In this document: positions 1-14,236 of the stretch, piece by piece
Position numbering within the stretch: position 1 is the stretch's first letter
Layout: each line of letters starts with the position of its first letter
NCBI RefSeq assembly: GCF_036324505.1
Contig: NC_086364.1
Location: 17,300,148 to 17,364,147, forward strand
Length of the DNA stretch: 64,000 bases
Source: Eleginops maclovinus
Lineage: Eukaryota > Chordata > Actinopteri > Perciformes > Eleginopidae
Direction: 5' to 3'
Made by a program: the position numbers and the translations under genes
Notes under the pieces: model-generated
Seen by the model: only the letters and a program-made list of their open reading frames with translations
The model's database searches: none
What the model was told of the DNA's origin: nothing

Positions 1-1868
1 AAAGTGCTGTTTTCAAGGAAAGGAGAAATGTGAAATTATATATAAAGAAATAACCGGCTATGAATTGACCAAAATCAATTTAAACAAATATGTATCTTAT
101 GACCGTTAAAAACTAGGGACTTTTTTCCTCTGTGATAATTCACACAAGAATATATTTTATTGAACTGTTATTTTTTTCATGAATAATTTCACACAGAATG
201 GAAATTTTACACACAGAGAAAACAACATATTTTCTTCTGAATGTTTTTTTTTTGTGTTGCCTTTTTATTTATGAAGATATTAAATAAACAGGCTCGGTAG
301 TTTGAACCGAGACAGCAAACTTTATATATTAATACAAATATAAAGTCTTCACAAGCAACAATTTAGCATTATGTTTTGTTTATGATCACGCCCCTGGTGT
401 GTCTTTTATCCAACCCTGTTGCTCCTGACTTTATCCAATGGGTAAAAAGGGATTTAAATAAAAATAAAACCCTGCGAGTGTTCACGGGCTGATGTCATAA
501 TCTTAAATTAATCCTATTTCTATTCCCTAAAGTGATTTGGAAAAGCCTCAGGTCACTATGGTTACTGTTATAATGCCAAAGTGGCATGATGGGGTGTTTA
601 GCTTTCGGCTCAGTGCTTTTCATGACAGGGGAGAATACAACATAATGTAGCTGTCAATCAGCCATCTGCAAAACATCATCCATCAGCTCAGGATGTTTCT
701 CATTTCCCTTAAATTATATTGAGATGGAGGGAGGGGTGTGTTTGCTGTATGCTGCAGAGACCAGTTTTCTTTACCAGTATATTTGTTTGGTCTCTGGGTT
801 TTCTGCCCTTTATCTTCCTCTTTCTAGATTTAGACACTCTTCTGCTCCCTCTGCCTCCGTTTGAATCTTCTTTTCCCTCAAAAGGGCCTGATATTTGTTT
901 CTGTCTCCTAATTTCCTTCAATTTGTCCCTCTCTTACCTCACCCTATATCACTATTTTATATCTCTGCACTGCTGTGTTGCCTTCTCCTCGTCCAGGCCG
1001 GCTCCCTGGAGTACAGTCAGTGTGGTGCGGAGAAGTTGGGTCTGTGTGCATAACAGTCTTTCCTCTCCACTTCACACAGGGCTTAGAGATGAAACAAACA
1101 CAACTACAGACAGATGAGGCTCCTCTGAGAGCTTCACTGTGTGTGTGTGTGTGTGTGAGTGGAACAGATCATTCCTCAGTGGCCATAAGAGAAACCTGTT
1201 AAAAGCGGCATTTGTACTTTGTTAAGCATCACTGAACAAAATGTTGCCTGTTGTCTCTTGGCAGGACTTAAAGTTATATATTTTGATTTGTAGGCACCTT
1301 ATTATGCAACATCTACATAGCTTTTAAGAGCAGTCCATATATAAATGAAGAAAGAATGAGTGTTGGACCATCTTGTCCTTTATTCCTACACCTTGAGTGG
1401 CTCTTTGTTGCTTAAGCAGGATAGAAAAATGTATGAATATATAAATAAATGAGGAACATGAGAGAGGAGAGGCAGAAAGGGAGCGAGGAAAGAGAGGGCA
1501 GTGGGAGATATACTGTAGCTGGAGACAGAACTGTTGAGATGCTGCGTTTGATCTTTGATTCCTCCACAATCTTATTTTTTGCAGCCGCGAAGAACTCAGA
1601 CAAAGTCACAGACACTGAAACACAAATCACCTTGGATACACCTTATCATTAAGATCCCAAATTTGGAAAAATGGGTAGCAGAACAATCTCACAGAGAGGC
1701 AGAATGAAATGAAAGCGATAGTAGAGGAAAGAGTGTTCTAACTACCTCTCTGAGGTTTGATCTATAATTCATACTCCAATGTCATGTATGCCTTGAGAAG
1801 CTCCTTTCAAATTCACCCTTTTTTTTCGTCCTTTTTACACTTCTCTCACTTTTCCTGTCTCCTTACAG
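1..1868. other. Non-coding stretch, no gene recognised
   Basis: AT-rich DNA with short open frames on both strands that resemble no protein family and have low-complexity composition. A short (GT)n run sits near 1138-1157. The last 20 bases are pyrimidine-rich and end in CAG, which would serve as a splice acceptor for the exon-like frame that follows. Confidence 0.6.
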
Positions 1869-2060
1869 ATCTTTTCTGTGTGTTTGTGTATCTGTTTGCC
1901 AATCCTTGAGTTTCAAACCACTGCCATCTGCTCATGCAGGACATCATATCCATTTCGCGGTTGCCTCGCAGAAAGAAGAAGCGATGCAATGGGGCGTGAT
2001 CGAAAAGGGCCTGAAGGTCTTGGCCCCAAATGGAGTGGAGCACCACCGAGCCCCAACTGA
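1869..2060 (+). other. Exon-like open segment (weak candidate)
   Basis: A strong acceptor-like pyrimidine tract ending in TTACAG is followed by about 63 open codons that end in TGA at 2058-2060. The segment is visibly more GC-rich than its surroundings. A second frame is also open through the same bases (codons to about 2149) and runs into a GTAAGA donor-like motif at about 2143. Because two frames are open, the low stop density may simply reflect base composition. The peptide matches no family I know. Confidence 0.13.
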
Positions 2061-4525
2061 CCACTATTTAACCACTATTTCAACCCCAAAATGCCTGGAG
2101 AGAAGGCCTAGCAGACCTGACTGCATGGTGACACTTTGGCATGTAAGATGATGAGTTGGTTGAAGAGTTTCTAGCAGAGAACCAGGGTAGTTACCACCCA
2201 GAGCTTGGGTTAAAGCCAGAGAGAGTTAGGGATTGAAACTCAAGAGCAGTTACAGTATAGCAACCATGCGGACAAAAACAGATTGTTTTTGCTTGAGGCT
2301 AAGGCAGGGTTTGTTGAATAGCAGTGGAGAGAAGCAGTCCAGGTTGCTTGGACCAAGGCAACATGGGGCGACGAGGGAATACATAAATTGGATGGCGTGA
2401 ACGACAAAGGGTAGTGGGGATAACTCCGTGATTTAGGTCAGTGAAATGTCAGATTTCTGCCAAAGCCATAATGCCACGGACGGGAGAATGGGAAAAAAAT
2501 GCTGAGAATACTTTTCACTTCAAAAATGTACATTTAAATGCATGAGAAGGTGGGGGTTATTGTGAGGAAAGGTTTTTCAAAAAATTCTTGCTGTTAGTCA
2601 CACACAGCAGAGGTAAATGCCGCCTGAATTTTGTGGAAGCAATATTTAAACGTGGCCCATCATGAATTTAAAATCTCACATCAACAGGTTTGGATCTCTT
2701 TAAATAGAAATCAACTAAATATTTCACTTATTAAAGCAACTGGTTTGTTAACAATGACGTTATTAAAAAGAAACGCAGCTATTTAAACACAACCGAGTCT
2801 TTTTTTAAGTTTTTGGATCGACAAAAGAATAAAAAAAACTCCCATTGGGTAGCCATTGTTCATTTCAGTGTGACTAATATATTCATATAAATATTCAAAA
2901 AGACAGCCAATCTACTAATCGGTCGCCAACATAAGTTGAAAGAAAAGCTGACAAACAGCCATAAACGTATGATTAAAGTATGAAAGGAGAGGTTTGAACA
3001 GAAGAGGAAGAAGAAAGAAATGAGGAAATGGGATATTGAATACTGATTGTGAATCAATTTCAGATTCATGAACAGCTTGCTAAAGGTTGGACTGAAATTA
3101 CAGCTAGACAGACCGGGTGGCAGCTGATGAAAAAAAAGCATGAAGCAAAGATCAGTTTGTTCGATGATTACCATATTGCGAACCAGTAATCCAAAAGGAA
3201 TCCCTTTGGAAGTGCATATTGTGCGTGATTTTCTCTCTATACAACATTATCAATGACAGCCATAAAGGACAAGTTTTTTTGTCAATTTGTTGAAGGATAA
3301 AAATCCCTCTGTGATAGATGCTATTTTTTTTCTGCAGAATATTCTTGTGAATTGCATAATAGGGTTAAGATGCCTGGCAAATATTCTGGTTCTCATTGCG
3401 ATAACTGTTCTCAAAATGAATATTGAGCAAGTGATTTAACCAAATTGAATAATGTGTGGGACAAAGTTTGATTGTCTTTAATGACAGATCTGAGGAGAGA
3501 TGCAATTATAATTTGTTGTTTGCACAGAAAAGGGAATATAGCATACCGTGGCTGCTCTACTAATCATAATTCATCATAGCATGTGTTTTATACAGTAACA
3601 TGGTGCCTTGGACTTCCTTCACAGTATGAAAGCATCATGCTTATAGTATATAGCATACAGGGCCTATGGATTTTCCTCTGGCTCGAATTTCCTGGAGGTT
3701 TTTCATTTGCCGAAACTTAATAGATTCATGTTGGCTAACATGAACTCTGACAAACACACTCAGAATTGATTACAGCAGTGCAACTCTCCCTCCACACAGC
3801 AAACAGGCACACATGCATATATTGTGGGGGCTGCTGTGGGTTTCACATGTACTGCTTCTCACATACGAGTCAGAACCACAAGTTAAGCCTCACTCTTGAT
3901 AAAAGCACAATACATTTGCCACTATCGACGCATCCGTTATCCTTCGACCTACACACTTGCACCGGTGCTGTCATAGCAACACTATCAATGCTGGAGGCAA
4001 GAAAGAGGCACAATTAATTTTCAATCGCAGAGGAGCATGGAAACCAACGATGCATGGAAATAGAGGAGGGAGAGAAATATTGAGATATTGAGGCCAAGGA
4101 GATATAAGTACATTTCAAATTTGAAATGAAGTTATAAAAAGAATCAGAATGGTGTGGAGAGCAAAAGCACCGCCGGAGAGATGGATGTGTGGAAAGAGCG
4201 AATGGGGGATGGATAATAAACAGGGGGACATGGGGTGTCAAGAGGAAGGAGGAAGAATGACGGTGCTACCATTGATGATTCAGCGGCAACCTGCATGCAA
4301 GGAAGTGCTGTGCTCACAAAACAGCAGCTTCACAATCATACTCATATCTTTTTCTGTAGTGATTCTCACCACCTAGAGATGGAGGCAGTAATCACTTGGC
4401 TTACGCTCTTCCCTGGCAGACTGGATATGGGTAGAGAGGTGCGGCAGAGCCATTTTGATGTGTGAATGCAATGCCAGGCCTACTGGGTTCAATAACTTTT
4501 TATATTAGATTTTGATTAGTTCTGC
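2061..4525. other. Non-coding stretch, no gene recognised
   Basis: No convincing exon, RNA gene or repeat unit seen. The short frames present are composition-driven. Confidence 0.55.
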
Positions 4526-4615
4526 CTTCCCCCTGTGATAAACTGGAGACCTGTGCGGGGTGTACCAGCTCCTCATAATGCAGAACAGGATTGGTAGTTT
4601 AGAAAATGGATGCAT
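4526..4615 (+). repeat. Fragment of fish LINE-type 3' region
   Basis: The motif order 'ccctgtgataaactggagacctgt', then 'ggtgta', then 'gaacaggatt', then 'tagaaaatggatg' is the degenerate form of a very common fish interspersed repeat, usually classed with L2-type LINE tails. Recognition is from family knowledge; the subfamily is not assigned. Confidence 0.5.
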
Positions 4616-7600
4616 AGATAGTGATCTGTTTTACCTCCACAAATCAAAGACGGGCTGGATACAGTAAAAGCTGCTTAAAGGGAAACTAAAAGGTCACCAA
4701 CTGTGTTAGCAATCAAAGGAGTCATACTGTAGCTTTTTTTTTTTTGTGGCTGAGAAGACATGGCAGCATATTGGGTTGAGCATGACAAGGTTATTTCCAG
4801 ATGCAACCCCCCATCAGGATCACTTTCTGTGTGTATGTGTGCATTTCCATAAAGGCGGATCCGCAAACCCACTTGGGAGAGTGATGTGCTGTGCTGACTA
4901 TTTATGTGCTAGTTATAAATATTCTAGATGCCTTATCGCATCCGCAGCATTGAGGAATTCCTTCGGCAAGCCTGAAGGTAAAACGCCTTGCTAAAAGAAA
5001 TTCAGAGAAAGCGAGAGAGGGAGAAACAGCTTGGTAGGCAGTTTGTACTTTCAAACAAATATTTAAAAAAAACGTGTTTTGTTTCTAGAGGCTTAAAAAT
5101 GGTCTCTATCCTTTGGCACCACTTTGCAATTGTGAATTATTGGGTCGACTTGTTTAGCCCTGTGGCTTGAACATGCAGCACTATCATTTTCCTAGGTTGG
5201 AGTTTGGGAAATTGGATGCTCTCAATGAGCATTTACCAAATGGCATACTGTGGCATTACTCCATGTTATATTCAGATTAGGAGGCACAAACACATCAAAG
5301 AGCTGATGTCTCTCGTCTCGTCTTACAGCCCTTCTCCCTTCTCTGATTGCTCGTTTATAGTCAGAGGCACTTACGTTGAGGATTGAACATTTATTTTAAA
5401 TGGCAACACAGTTATATCTACTGCGAAAGGCTTCACTCCAAGCAGCATACAGGATTCTGCTGGGAGCATTAATCCCCCAGAATAATAATCACTTTTGCTT
5501 TCGTCTGCAGAATTCAGAGATAGCTGTTAACAGACATCAGATCTTTGGAAAAATCTGCAACATTTTAAAAAGTATTAACACAGCAAAGTAGGAGGAGAAA
5601 TTTCTGCAGAAACAGGGACAAGACATTAGTATTAACGGAACAGTAAACATCTGGACCACTATGGGATTTACAAAATAAGCATTCCTTGATAGCTGCAGCT
5701 TATTTTCTTACATAAACTGTGATAATGGCCACTTTATACCTTGCAGCAGCCATGTTTACGTTCCTGCCTCTGTATTTATGTGCATTCATGGATTCAAGCA
5801 GGCAGCTTATTTATTCATAAACGCGTCACAAAGGAAAGTAGAGGCTGAAAAGGTTAAAATATTGCTGCTTTACAGCCAGGAAGAGGCCTGATTCCCTCAG
5901 GGGCTTCACGGGATTAAAATACAGAAAGAAAGATAAGAATGGAGTCGACTTGGATAGAAAATAATGTAATCACAGTGGCTTGGTTAAATTCTTACATATT
6001 TTCCAATATGAATCAAAACGCCACAGGAACAAATTGACTTTCTAAATATTTGCACCATTCCCTTGCTGTATTTCATTGACAACTGGTGTTATGTCATGAA
6101 GCCACTCCTGTGCAACAACACTTGTATCGTTCAGCTATATTTAAATTATTTATACTTCAATACAATACTGATTGAGTTCCTGCTGAATGCAAAGTCTCTA
6201 AATGGGAACTACTACCAGACCTTGAGGTGGCTCAGGGGACACTGAGAGTTCCAGACGGTTTCTTCTATCATTATTCAATTTAACAACATTTCGCTCGTAT
6301 TTCTCCATTTATCAGTGCTCTTATTCAGTAACCACAGAAAAGGTTTTGGGGCTTAGGGTAAAATCAAAATAAACTTTGCTTTATTCTTTCACAGAGAAAC
6401 TTGTTCCTGAAGTTTACTTTTCGTCATAGTGACTTTCCAATATGTTGAATAACCCTCTCTGCACTGCTGTACATACAGTATGTTTTACAATACAAGGCCT
6501 GTTTAACAAAATTGTTCCATGGCTGACAATAACAGGAACAACAATAAATGCAACATATAATAAAAAATAGACAATGGATTTAAGAAATGGGGATTTAACT
6601 ATAGGCACAGTGTTCATTTTGCATTGTACTGTGGGTGGATTGATTGATGGAAATTGGCTGCTAGTTTCTTTCTTCGTTTCCCTTCATAACTCTCCTCAGT
6701 GATTGTCCGTTGGCCTCAATACAAGATTACTATAATACAAACACAATAATGTGTCCATATTTTCCCTTGCAGGCAAACAGGAGTTTCCACATGATGGCGG
6801 GGTCAATCCGACAAAGACAGCCTTTGCTAAGCTGACAGGCTGCTGGCTGTTGCTTCATATTAACCATACAGGCATGAGATGGGTGGTACTTTTCTTATAT
6901 GTACTTTGGAAAGGGAAATCATATATTCCTTAAAGTCAGTTCTAACTTCATTGGTCCCTATAAATGTGCTTCACTTCAATGTCATATGTTATTAGCACAC
7001 TGGATATAGGGGTATGGCTCTAAATATAGAAATAAAGGGTTTTATTTTTAATATTGGTGAGCGAATTTAATTTAAAAAATATGTTCTATTATTATTTTCA
7101 ACTTCCAACCAATACTCTTCAAAATAGTTTTGTGGCTTGCAGTACACAGAATGTCTCCCAGTGTGTATTGATTCATTTTATTAACTATGAGTCAACAGTG
7201 AGTCCAGGCAGTGAGTCATGGTTAATAATAATGGAGATGGCCATGGCTGTGTGGAGCCCCAGATGGATGGCATCTCGTTCAGTAGCCTGAAGGCCTGCAT
7301 TCTATGCTGTCTGCCACAGATAAAAACATGGGTCAGCTGAACCCATAACCCCCTTGTTGAGATAATGGAGTGACTAGGGGTTGTGAACCTGTGGATACAA
7401 ACTATGACATTAAAATTACCTGTTAATAATACACACATTATAATATTGTTTGAATAATCCAGCACCTCTTGAATCATTTCCCATTCCAGTCTCACTCTCG
7501 TCTCACTGACTCCATTTCTCCCAATGTGAAAAAATGTGTTTACCCAAAACAAGCACAAGAAAACTGAATGGATTTGATTGATAGCATTATCAATTAATTT

Positions 7601-7802
7601 GTCTTTCTACAAACATAGCGATAATATCTTTATTGCAAATGATTTTGGGGATAATAATCATGTTGTGTTTTATTTATCAGATAGCTTATAGACTTTTTAT
7701 CTTCACGGTCATCTGTATATTTTCTACTTTCTAAGAGACGTTTATATGTTAGAATTATTAATTTCTACTCTTTTCATTTCTAACTATATGCCTTGTTTTT
7801 TT
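4616..7802. other. Non-coding stretch, no gene recognised
   Basis: AT-rich with scattered short frames only. No repeat unit or RNA gene was recognised. Confidence 0.55.
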
Positions 7803-7863
7803 ATGCTGCTGCAAAGAAGAAATGTCCCAAGTTGGGATCAATAAAGTACATCTTATCTTATTA
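7803..7863 (+). repeat. LINE 3' tail with TTATC-type end
   Basis: The sequence runs through 'gggatcaataaagtacatc' and ends in a short TCTTA/TTATC repeat. This is the characteristic 3' terminus of a fish non-LTR retrotransposon, with 'aataaagt' acting as the tail signal. The 5' part is absent, as expected for a 5'-truncated insertion. Confidence 0.6.
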
Positions 7864-10309
7864 AGAGTCTGATATCCTGAGTGCCTTATATATATAACAT
7901 GTTAATACTAAAAAATAAGCACAGACATACACATCCTGCATTTGTAGATGTGTTGTTCTTAACTTTTCCATCTTTTTTCTAAGCTTCTATACCTCTGTTC
8001 ACCATGTTTATTATAATCTCCCTTTCACTGTAGTTAAGTGTCATTCTAATTGGGAGAGAGTGATTGGGGAGAAGCAAGAACTGGGTGATGAGAAAATGAG
8101 CGGTAAACACTTTTTTCCTTCTTTTATAAAGTTTGATTCAAAGATTGTAAATAGGATTTTTACATATTGTCACAACAAAAACTCTCTTTTCACATACTCT
8201 CTATTTTCCTCACTCTCCCTGGTTTAATTCGTTTCATGGCAACTCTTTTCAATAAACAAAAGGTTATTTACTAAGATTGCTGTCAGAAAACGCTTTTTAT
8301 AGCACTTTATGATGACAATCGTGTCCACAAAAGAATGGAAAACGTGGCAAACTAAAGGTGGAAATGTATGCCGGTGGATTATTCTCATACAAGTTTTTGT
8401 TCAGTATGAATCATTCAGTAGCAAGTAGTATACTTTGCGTTTCATTATTCTCACAACTGTACTATGTATGAACACTAGAGTATAGCAAGCAGCATTATTC
8501 GTGTTGGGGAGCAGGTGCGTTTCCTCAAAGCAGAATGATATATGCTCCAAAGAGAATAGATTGGCAGTCATGCAACGATGCACGAGAAGCTGCGTTTATG
8601 TGTTTGTGGGTGGTTGTGGTGTATGTTTGTTTTTGTGCATACGCCTGTTCTTCTACAATACACTTTAATAGTATCTGAGACTCTGTAAATTCACACTGCT
8701 TAAATTGAGGTTTGTCTACAGTATGGTCCTGTCCACCTTTGCATGTGTTGTTGTGGATGATGTGCCTTCTGATGATCTCCCTTTATAATTGTTTGTTTGG
8801 GGGTGATGCTAACAAACCTTCTGCACTGCTAAACTAGGTCAATGCCTGGCTTCCGGCAAAAAAAGATGGAGGGACAGAGTAGGGGAGAGAAATGGAAAAA
8901 GGAGAAGTGAGAAGAGACATAATGAAGAAATTACATAACAGTGAAATACTACGCGGGGAGTCATTTCCTTTCCAGGTCTCACGGTGTCCTGTGCGTGTCA
9001 CAGCGACCAGCAGATTGCTTGTGATAGCAAAACAGACAAAATACAAAAGACCGATAGATGGATATAGAGCTGTAATTTCAGTTTAACAATAGGCAATAAT
9101 ACTAGAAAGGATGGCATTTGAATTCTACTTTAATGTTTTTATTTGTAATCTACCAGGAGTTACGAATCTGACATGTAATGATCTTAATGCTAAGAGGATT
9201 TCATGCCTATATACCATCTATTGTTTTTATATTAGTACTGCAAAGTCAACTTAAAATCTGCTTTATTTTGAACCCTGGCTCTGATTAAATTAGTAGTGTA
9301 ATAAGCGGGGGGAGCGTATTGCAGGGAATGTATTATCATTATGACTTTAAAAAGGGCCACAACCCCAAATAAAGGCAATAAACCAGCATGAAACAACACA
9401 AACACTGCAGGGATTTAGTCCAAGCTGTGACATTTTACAGGGTGTTACCTGGGGTCGTTCACCTGGTTAGTGTTTCAGTCCGTGTCGCTACCTGTCCGCT
9501 CTGTTGGTGGTGAAGGCAATAGCGGGAAGACACAACACTTATCCCTATGCTTCCTTACACTCACGCAGGGCTAAATCTGCAAATGTGACTGGTATCCCTG
9601 TGTGGTACCCAGCGTGGTGTTAATGACTCAGATATGGTTCTTTGAGGTTGCCAGGTTTTTTGGTTATTTTCAGCAGCTTCAAATTCTTAATTGCTGACTG
9701 ATAAATGGTAGCAGATCATCGTGCATCTGCATTACATCCAGAGAATGTGACTCACTGTAAATATAGCTTTGGCAAAAGCTCAATAAGGAAGATCTTTCTC
9801 TCATGTTTCCACAATGTTTGCAAACACTTTTTCTGTGAAATAACACGATTTCCTCTCGAAATAATTTGCATTCATTGCCTGTTTGTGACTGGGCCTGCAT
9901 GGTGGTTAACAGGGCTATGAAAATCTCCTCAATTCAGTTCAATCTGAAATGTATTTTTACGTTAACAGTTCAACAGTAATTAACAAAAGAGGGCTCCCAC
10001 TTCTTAATTCACCAGCTCGCGTTGTTCAAGGGCACACAATCAAGGAAATGTAAAACAATGTTAGCCATACCTTCCTTAAGTTAAGTGTTCGGAACAAAAT
10101 GCACAAAAAGTTAATCCCATTGGTATTGTGCAGTGCAAAAAGAGATTTAAACTTATAAGAATGTAGTAGAGATGGGCCAGAACTAAAGAGGGGGGAAAAG
10201 GTAGCAGTGAAAGGGGGAGACACAGGGACATGGGAATTAAAGAATGAGAATGATACAGTAGAGAGAACAAAGGGCTTGACACCGGATATCAGTTGAGCTG
10301 CGACAGATC
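7864..10309. other. Non-coding stretch, no gene recognised
   Basis: No supported exon, RNA gene or mobile-element terminus seen. Confidence 0.5.
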
Positions 10310-10880
10310 ATGTTATAAAACTCTATGACTGTTAAATCTCAGAGACAGGGACTGTGTGCGAAAGAAAGAAAGTGTGAGACAGTGTGCGAGATTTAAAGAT
10401 GTCAAGAGAGAACTTTGTGGTCTGGTGTCAAGAAACATCAACAAAAACCCTGAAAAAGGAACTGGAAAAAACAGAAGGTGACAAAAAAAAAAATAATGGA
10501 GGTTAACAAGAACAAGATAGAGAAAACGACAGATACGGTGGAGGAAAGGTTAGGAGTAGGATGTGTCATAAAGAGGGAGACGAGAGAGATTTTCATTGTT
10601 TGATTCTTGGTGCAGATCACAGAAAAACAGGGTGTAAGGCATACAAGTGAAGGAAAAACAGCAGAGAGTGACAGTGAAAAAGTGAGAGGAAATGGGGAAA
10701 GGGAAACTGAAGATAAAGACAGAGGACAAAAAGAGAAGCAAACATAGAGGACGACATTAAATTAGAGAGCAAAGAGGAAAAAAGCCTCTGGTAAACAGCA
10801 CAGAAAGGAGAAAGATACAGAAAAAGGGAGAGAACAAATTAAGACTAACAAATTCAGGACATAAGAAAATATGGATTGCA
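10310..10880 (+). repeat. Long purine-rich tract
   Basis: For several hundred bases the plus strand is strongly biased to A and G, with runs such as 'gaaagaaagaaag' and many GAGA/GAAA blocks. This explains the Phe/Ser/Leu-rich open frames on the opposite strand, which are not genes. It is not a clean tandem repeat. Confidence 0.5.
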
Positions 10881-11227
10881 GCGAGCAAAAAGTGCAATAG
10901 ATTTGTAAAGGGATGCAAACATGAGGAAGCAATATCAATAGTCGGAGCTTGGCAGTTGCATCTGAGTGAAACTAATTGCAGGCGGTGTGTTGGTGCTTTT
11001 ATATGAACTGCCTCTGGACCAATGCTGGTGTCAATGCAACACAAAAAGCTTGGCTTCAACACACAAACACACCGCATACACACAGACCAACATGTACACA
11101 AAATCTTTACTAAAGGAGAAAAGCACATTTTTAATGGTTTGGGTCAATGTGAAGCTGGACGGGTCTGAAATGAGACACTATATCATTTCCTTCCATCCAT
11201 CTTAAAAAGAAAAAAATATATTCAACT

Positions 11228-11260
<33 letters not shown>

Positions 11261-14236
11261 TGCGCAGTGAGCTAGAGGGCTTTCACCAGCATGCAGCCAC
11301 CTTTAACAGCCTCCTCCCCTACACCTTATAAATGATCGAGACTATGCAGCTGTATGATGCTGACCTTTGTGGACTCTGAGGTGTATAGTCATGTCAGCAT
11401 GATTTAGTCATAGGCAAAAAATCTTAATTATAGATGTACATTCTTGCTTTTTTCTGCCACATCCTGTCAATCCTTTGTGATCTTGTTGAGGCCGTCATCA
11501 TCGGTTAACTGTGGTTCAGTACTACCTGAAGTCATAATGCAAATCTGCACAGCCAGATGCCAAAACCCCCCCATAAAATGCTTGAAATCAGTTATCCTCT
11601 TCGGGTATTTAGCTGACTCCATAACTCTTTCAGACTTTCATTTTTCTTCCAAGACATATACAATATATAAATAAAAGTGAAAAGTACTTAGCATCCCAGC
11701 TACCTCTCCAAAGGTCATCCATGCCATCTTACGCTCCTCAACTCCGGATTCCCTGCTTTGCACTTCCTCCTGCTGTCTCCCCTGATGTCCCTGCAGCTCG
11801 ACCCCCCATGGTGGAGTGTTTTATCTCACACTGGGAGTTTTAACTAACTGCCACTTATCCCAATTAACATTCTTAGAACAATGAGATTTGTCACCCACAA
11901 TTGCAGTCCTTGGAAGATGGCAGGCATATAATGAGACCAGTTTAAGAGGCATGTAAGAGAATACATGCATCACTGCCCTTTCAGCACCTGTCTCCCCCAG
12001 ACGAACAACAAGCAGTTCTTTATTTGGCCCTCTTATGACAGCTTCTAGACAGCTAATCCCACCTTAGAACAAACGATGATCAGGATTAAAAATGTACAGT
12101 AGCTTGCTGAATTCAACTACACTCAAAATGAAAAACTACAAAATGATTAAGTGTCGTGAGAAACTAAAAATACAATACAAATACAAACAACATTGGGTCA
12201 ACTAAAATGAATTGTTGTTATTATATAATTTAGCATTAGCTGCTCCATTGGAATTGAAGCCCATTTGACCAGCCCCTGTGTTATTTGTATTCCAGTGCTA
12301 TTATCAGGCAGAACAGTGTGTATTTCATGCAGTCTCAAAGGGTGCAAGATAAAGTCTGTTTTACATTTTTAAGATTGTACCCGTCTAATGTTACACAACT
12401 GCTAGGTAAGACAGTAATCCCATGTCTGAATAACAATCGAAAAGGGTGCAATTTCAAATAAATGTTTGGGTAGAGGAGTTTGTTTGGATTGCTCTTTGGA
12501 TAGGTGTACATGTAGATGCAACTTTACTAAATTGGTAGCTTTCCACAGTCTGCTGATAGCAATAATGTGCTGTTCGCTATCCATTACTGTATCATACTTG
12601 CTGACGCCACTGTATAGTATTCTCCCCATGGGAATCATGAAAGTTGCATCCAACCATATCTTATCTTATCTTATCCTAATTGGTAGTTTTGAAATACATG
12701 AGAGCACATGGTGCATGGATCATGTTCTGTTCGCACAATTGATGTGACAGAAGATTAGGGACGGGTCAAGTTGGCACACGTTATGAATATGTATGAAGAA
12801 AAGAACATCAAGGGACTTATTATAATACTGTCATAGCATAGCATCACATATCCAACTATTGTGGAATTTTACACTGCTTATTTTTTTTACTGTATTATCT
12901 GCAGCAGACACAAAGAGAGGAGACTTTCCCATGGCATCTTTTGACATGTTGCCTTCCTGGTGCACCACCTGTTGCTCAGTTTAAAGGGCATGTTACCTGC
13001 TGTGACACCGAAGGGATGTTGGCTGTCTGCCAGCACACCCCAATGATCCAAGCCCTAGCTAAAGTGTAAAACGCTCCACATGTAAAGCTCTTTGTGCTGT
13101 CATTGTGCCCTGTAAGGGAGCGCCATCTCTTAACCTGTGAGTAGAGTCAAGCTCTGAGGGTGGATGTCTGCTGTAATAAAGGAATGTGCATCAAAGCACA
13201 TTCAAATATTAGTGAAAGGCTCTCTGGAGTCAGTGGTTTACATATGCTATAGTTCTTTTCCATTCCCATAAACTCAATAGTTATTGCTTAATCTTTTGAC
13301 TCTACAGCCCATAACGTTTGATGCCTGCTTTTTATTGCCGCGCATCTGTCAGGAAACAGATAGTGCTGTAAGATTTCAGATCCAAAGGGAAATAATCTGA
13401 GCATTTTACCATGAAAAGTGACATTCCTGCCCCCCATATCACACATAATCGTACGCTGTTTATCAGTGTAGACCACCATAGAAACTAGGATTTTTTGTGA
13501 ACGTGCTGGAGTCAGAAAATCAACATTTCGCATAGTGGAGTTTGTAGAACAAACATTGTAGCCTGCAAGATCTGACAATCAGGTTATGTTTTATATGCCT
13601 TATTGACCTTAATTTAAGTTTTCAAATCTATGATTGAAAGATTTTCCATTGGATGCTGTCAGATTAAGTTGATGCTGACCTTCAATAAATGACTGAATGA
13701 TTTAACAGAAGAAATAAGTCCAACTTTTTCCACAATCTTGCAGCCATTAGAGGACCTGCACCGGCCTCAATATGTATCTGAATTGGCTGCTTCTTACTAT
13801 GGATGCATACATCTATTGTACTATTATTGTGTGACTGTTGTTACTGTGGATGGACCCTTTGGTTGTTTCTAAAATATAACTCCCTGCAGGAAAGACCAAC
13901 TCAAAGGCCATTACAGTAATTTGCACAGTGAGCTATATGCGGCAGCAGAGGGTTTAAAGAGTAATCTTGTTTGTTTGTGGTTATTATTGTAATGTCTCAA
14001 ATATAATACAGTACAATTATTCATAAACATAAAATTATATGTTATAATTGCAACTCAAACCTCTCACAAAACATCTAAAATGGAAGCAATAAACTGACTG
14101 GTGGATGCCAGAATCTTAAAAACGTTTGGTTTAATGGTTATTTCTGTGCCTATTACTGTCACATCACTTACAAATTATACACAGATGTAATAATAAAAAC
14201 ACATCTAATCCCGGTACTGAATATGCACACACAGAC
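10881..14236. other. Non-coding stretch with two small repeats
   Basis: It contains an (AC)n microsatellite at 11230-11258 and a short TCTTA repeat at about 12656-12675 that looks like the tail of a truncated LINE. No exon is supported. Confidence 0.5.
11230..11258. repeat. (AC)n microsatellite
   Basis: Uninterrupted alternation of A and C for about 29 bases. Confidence 0.9.
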
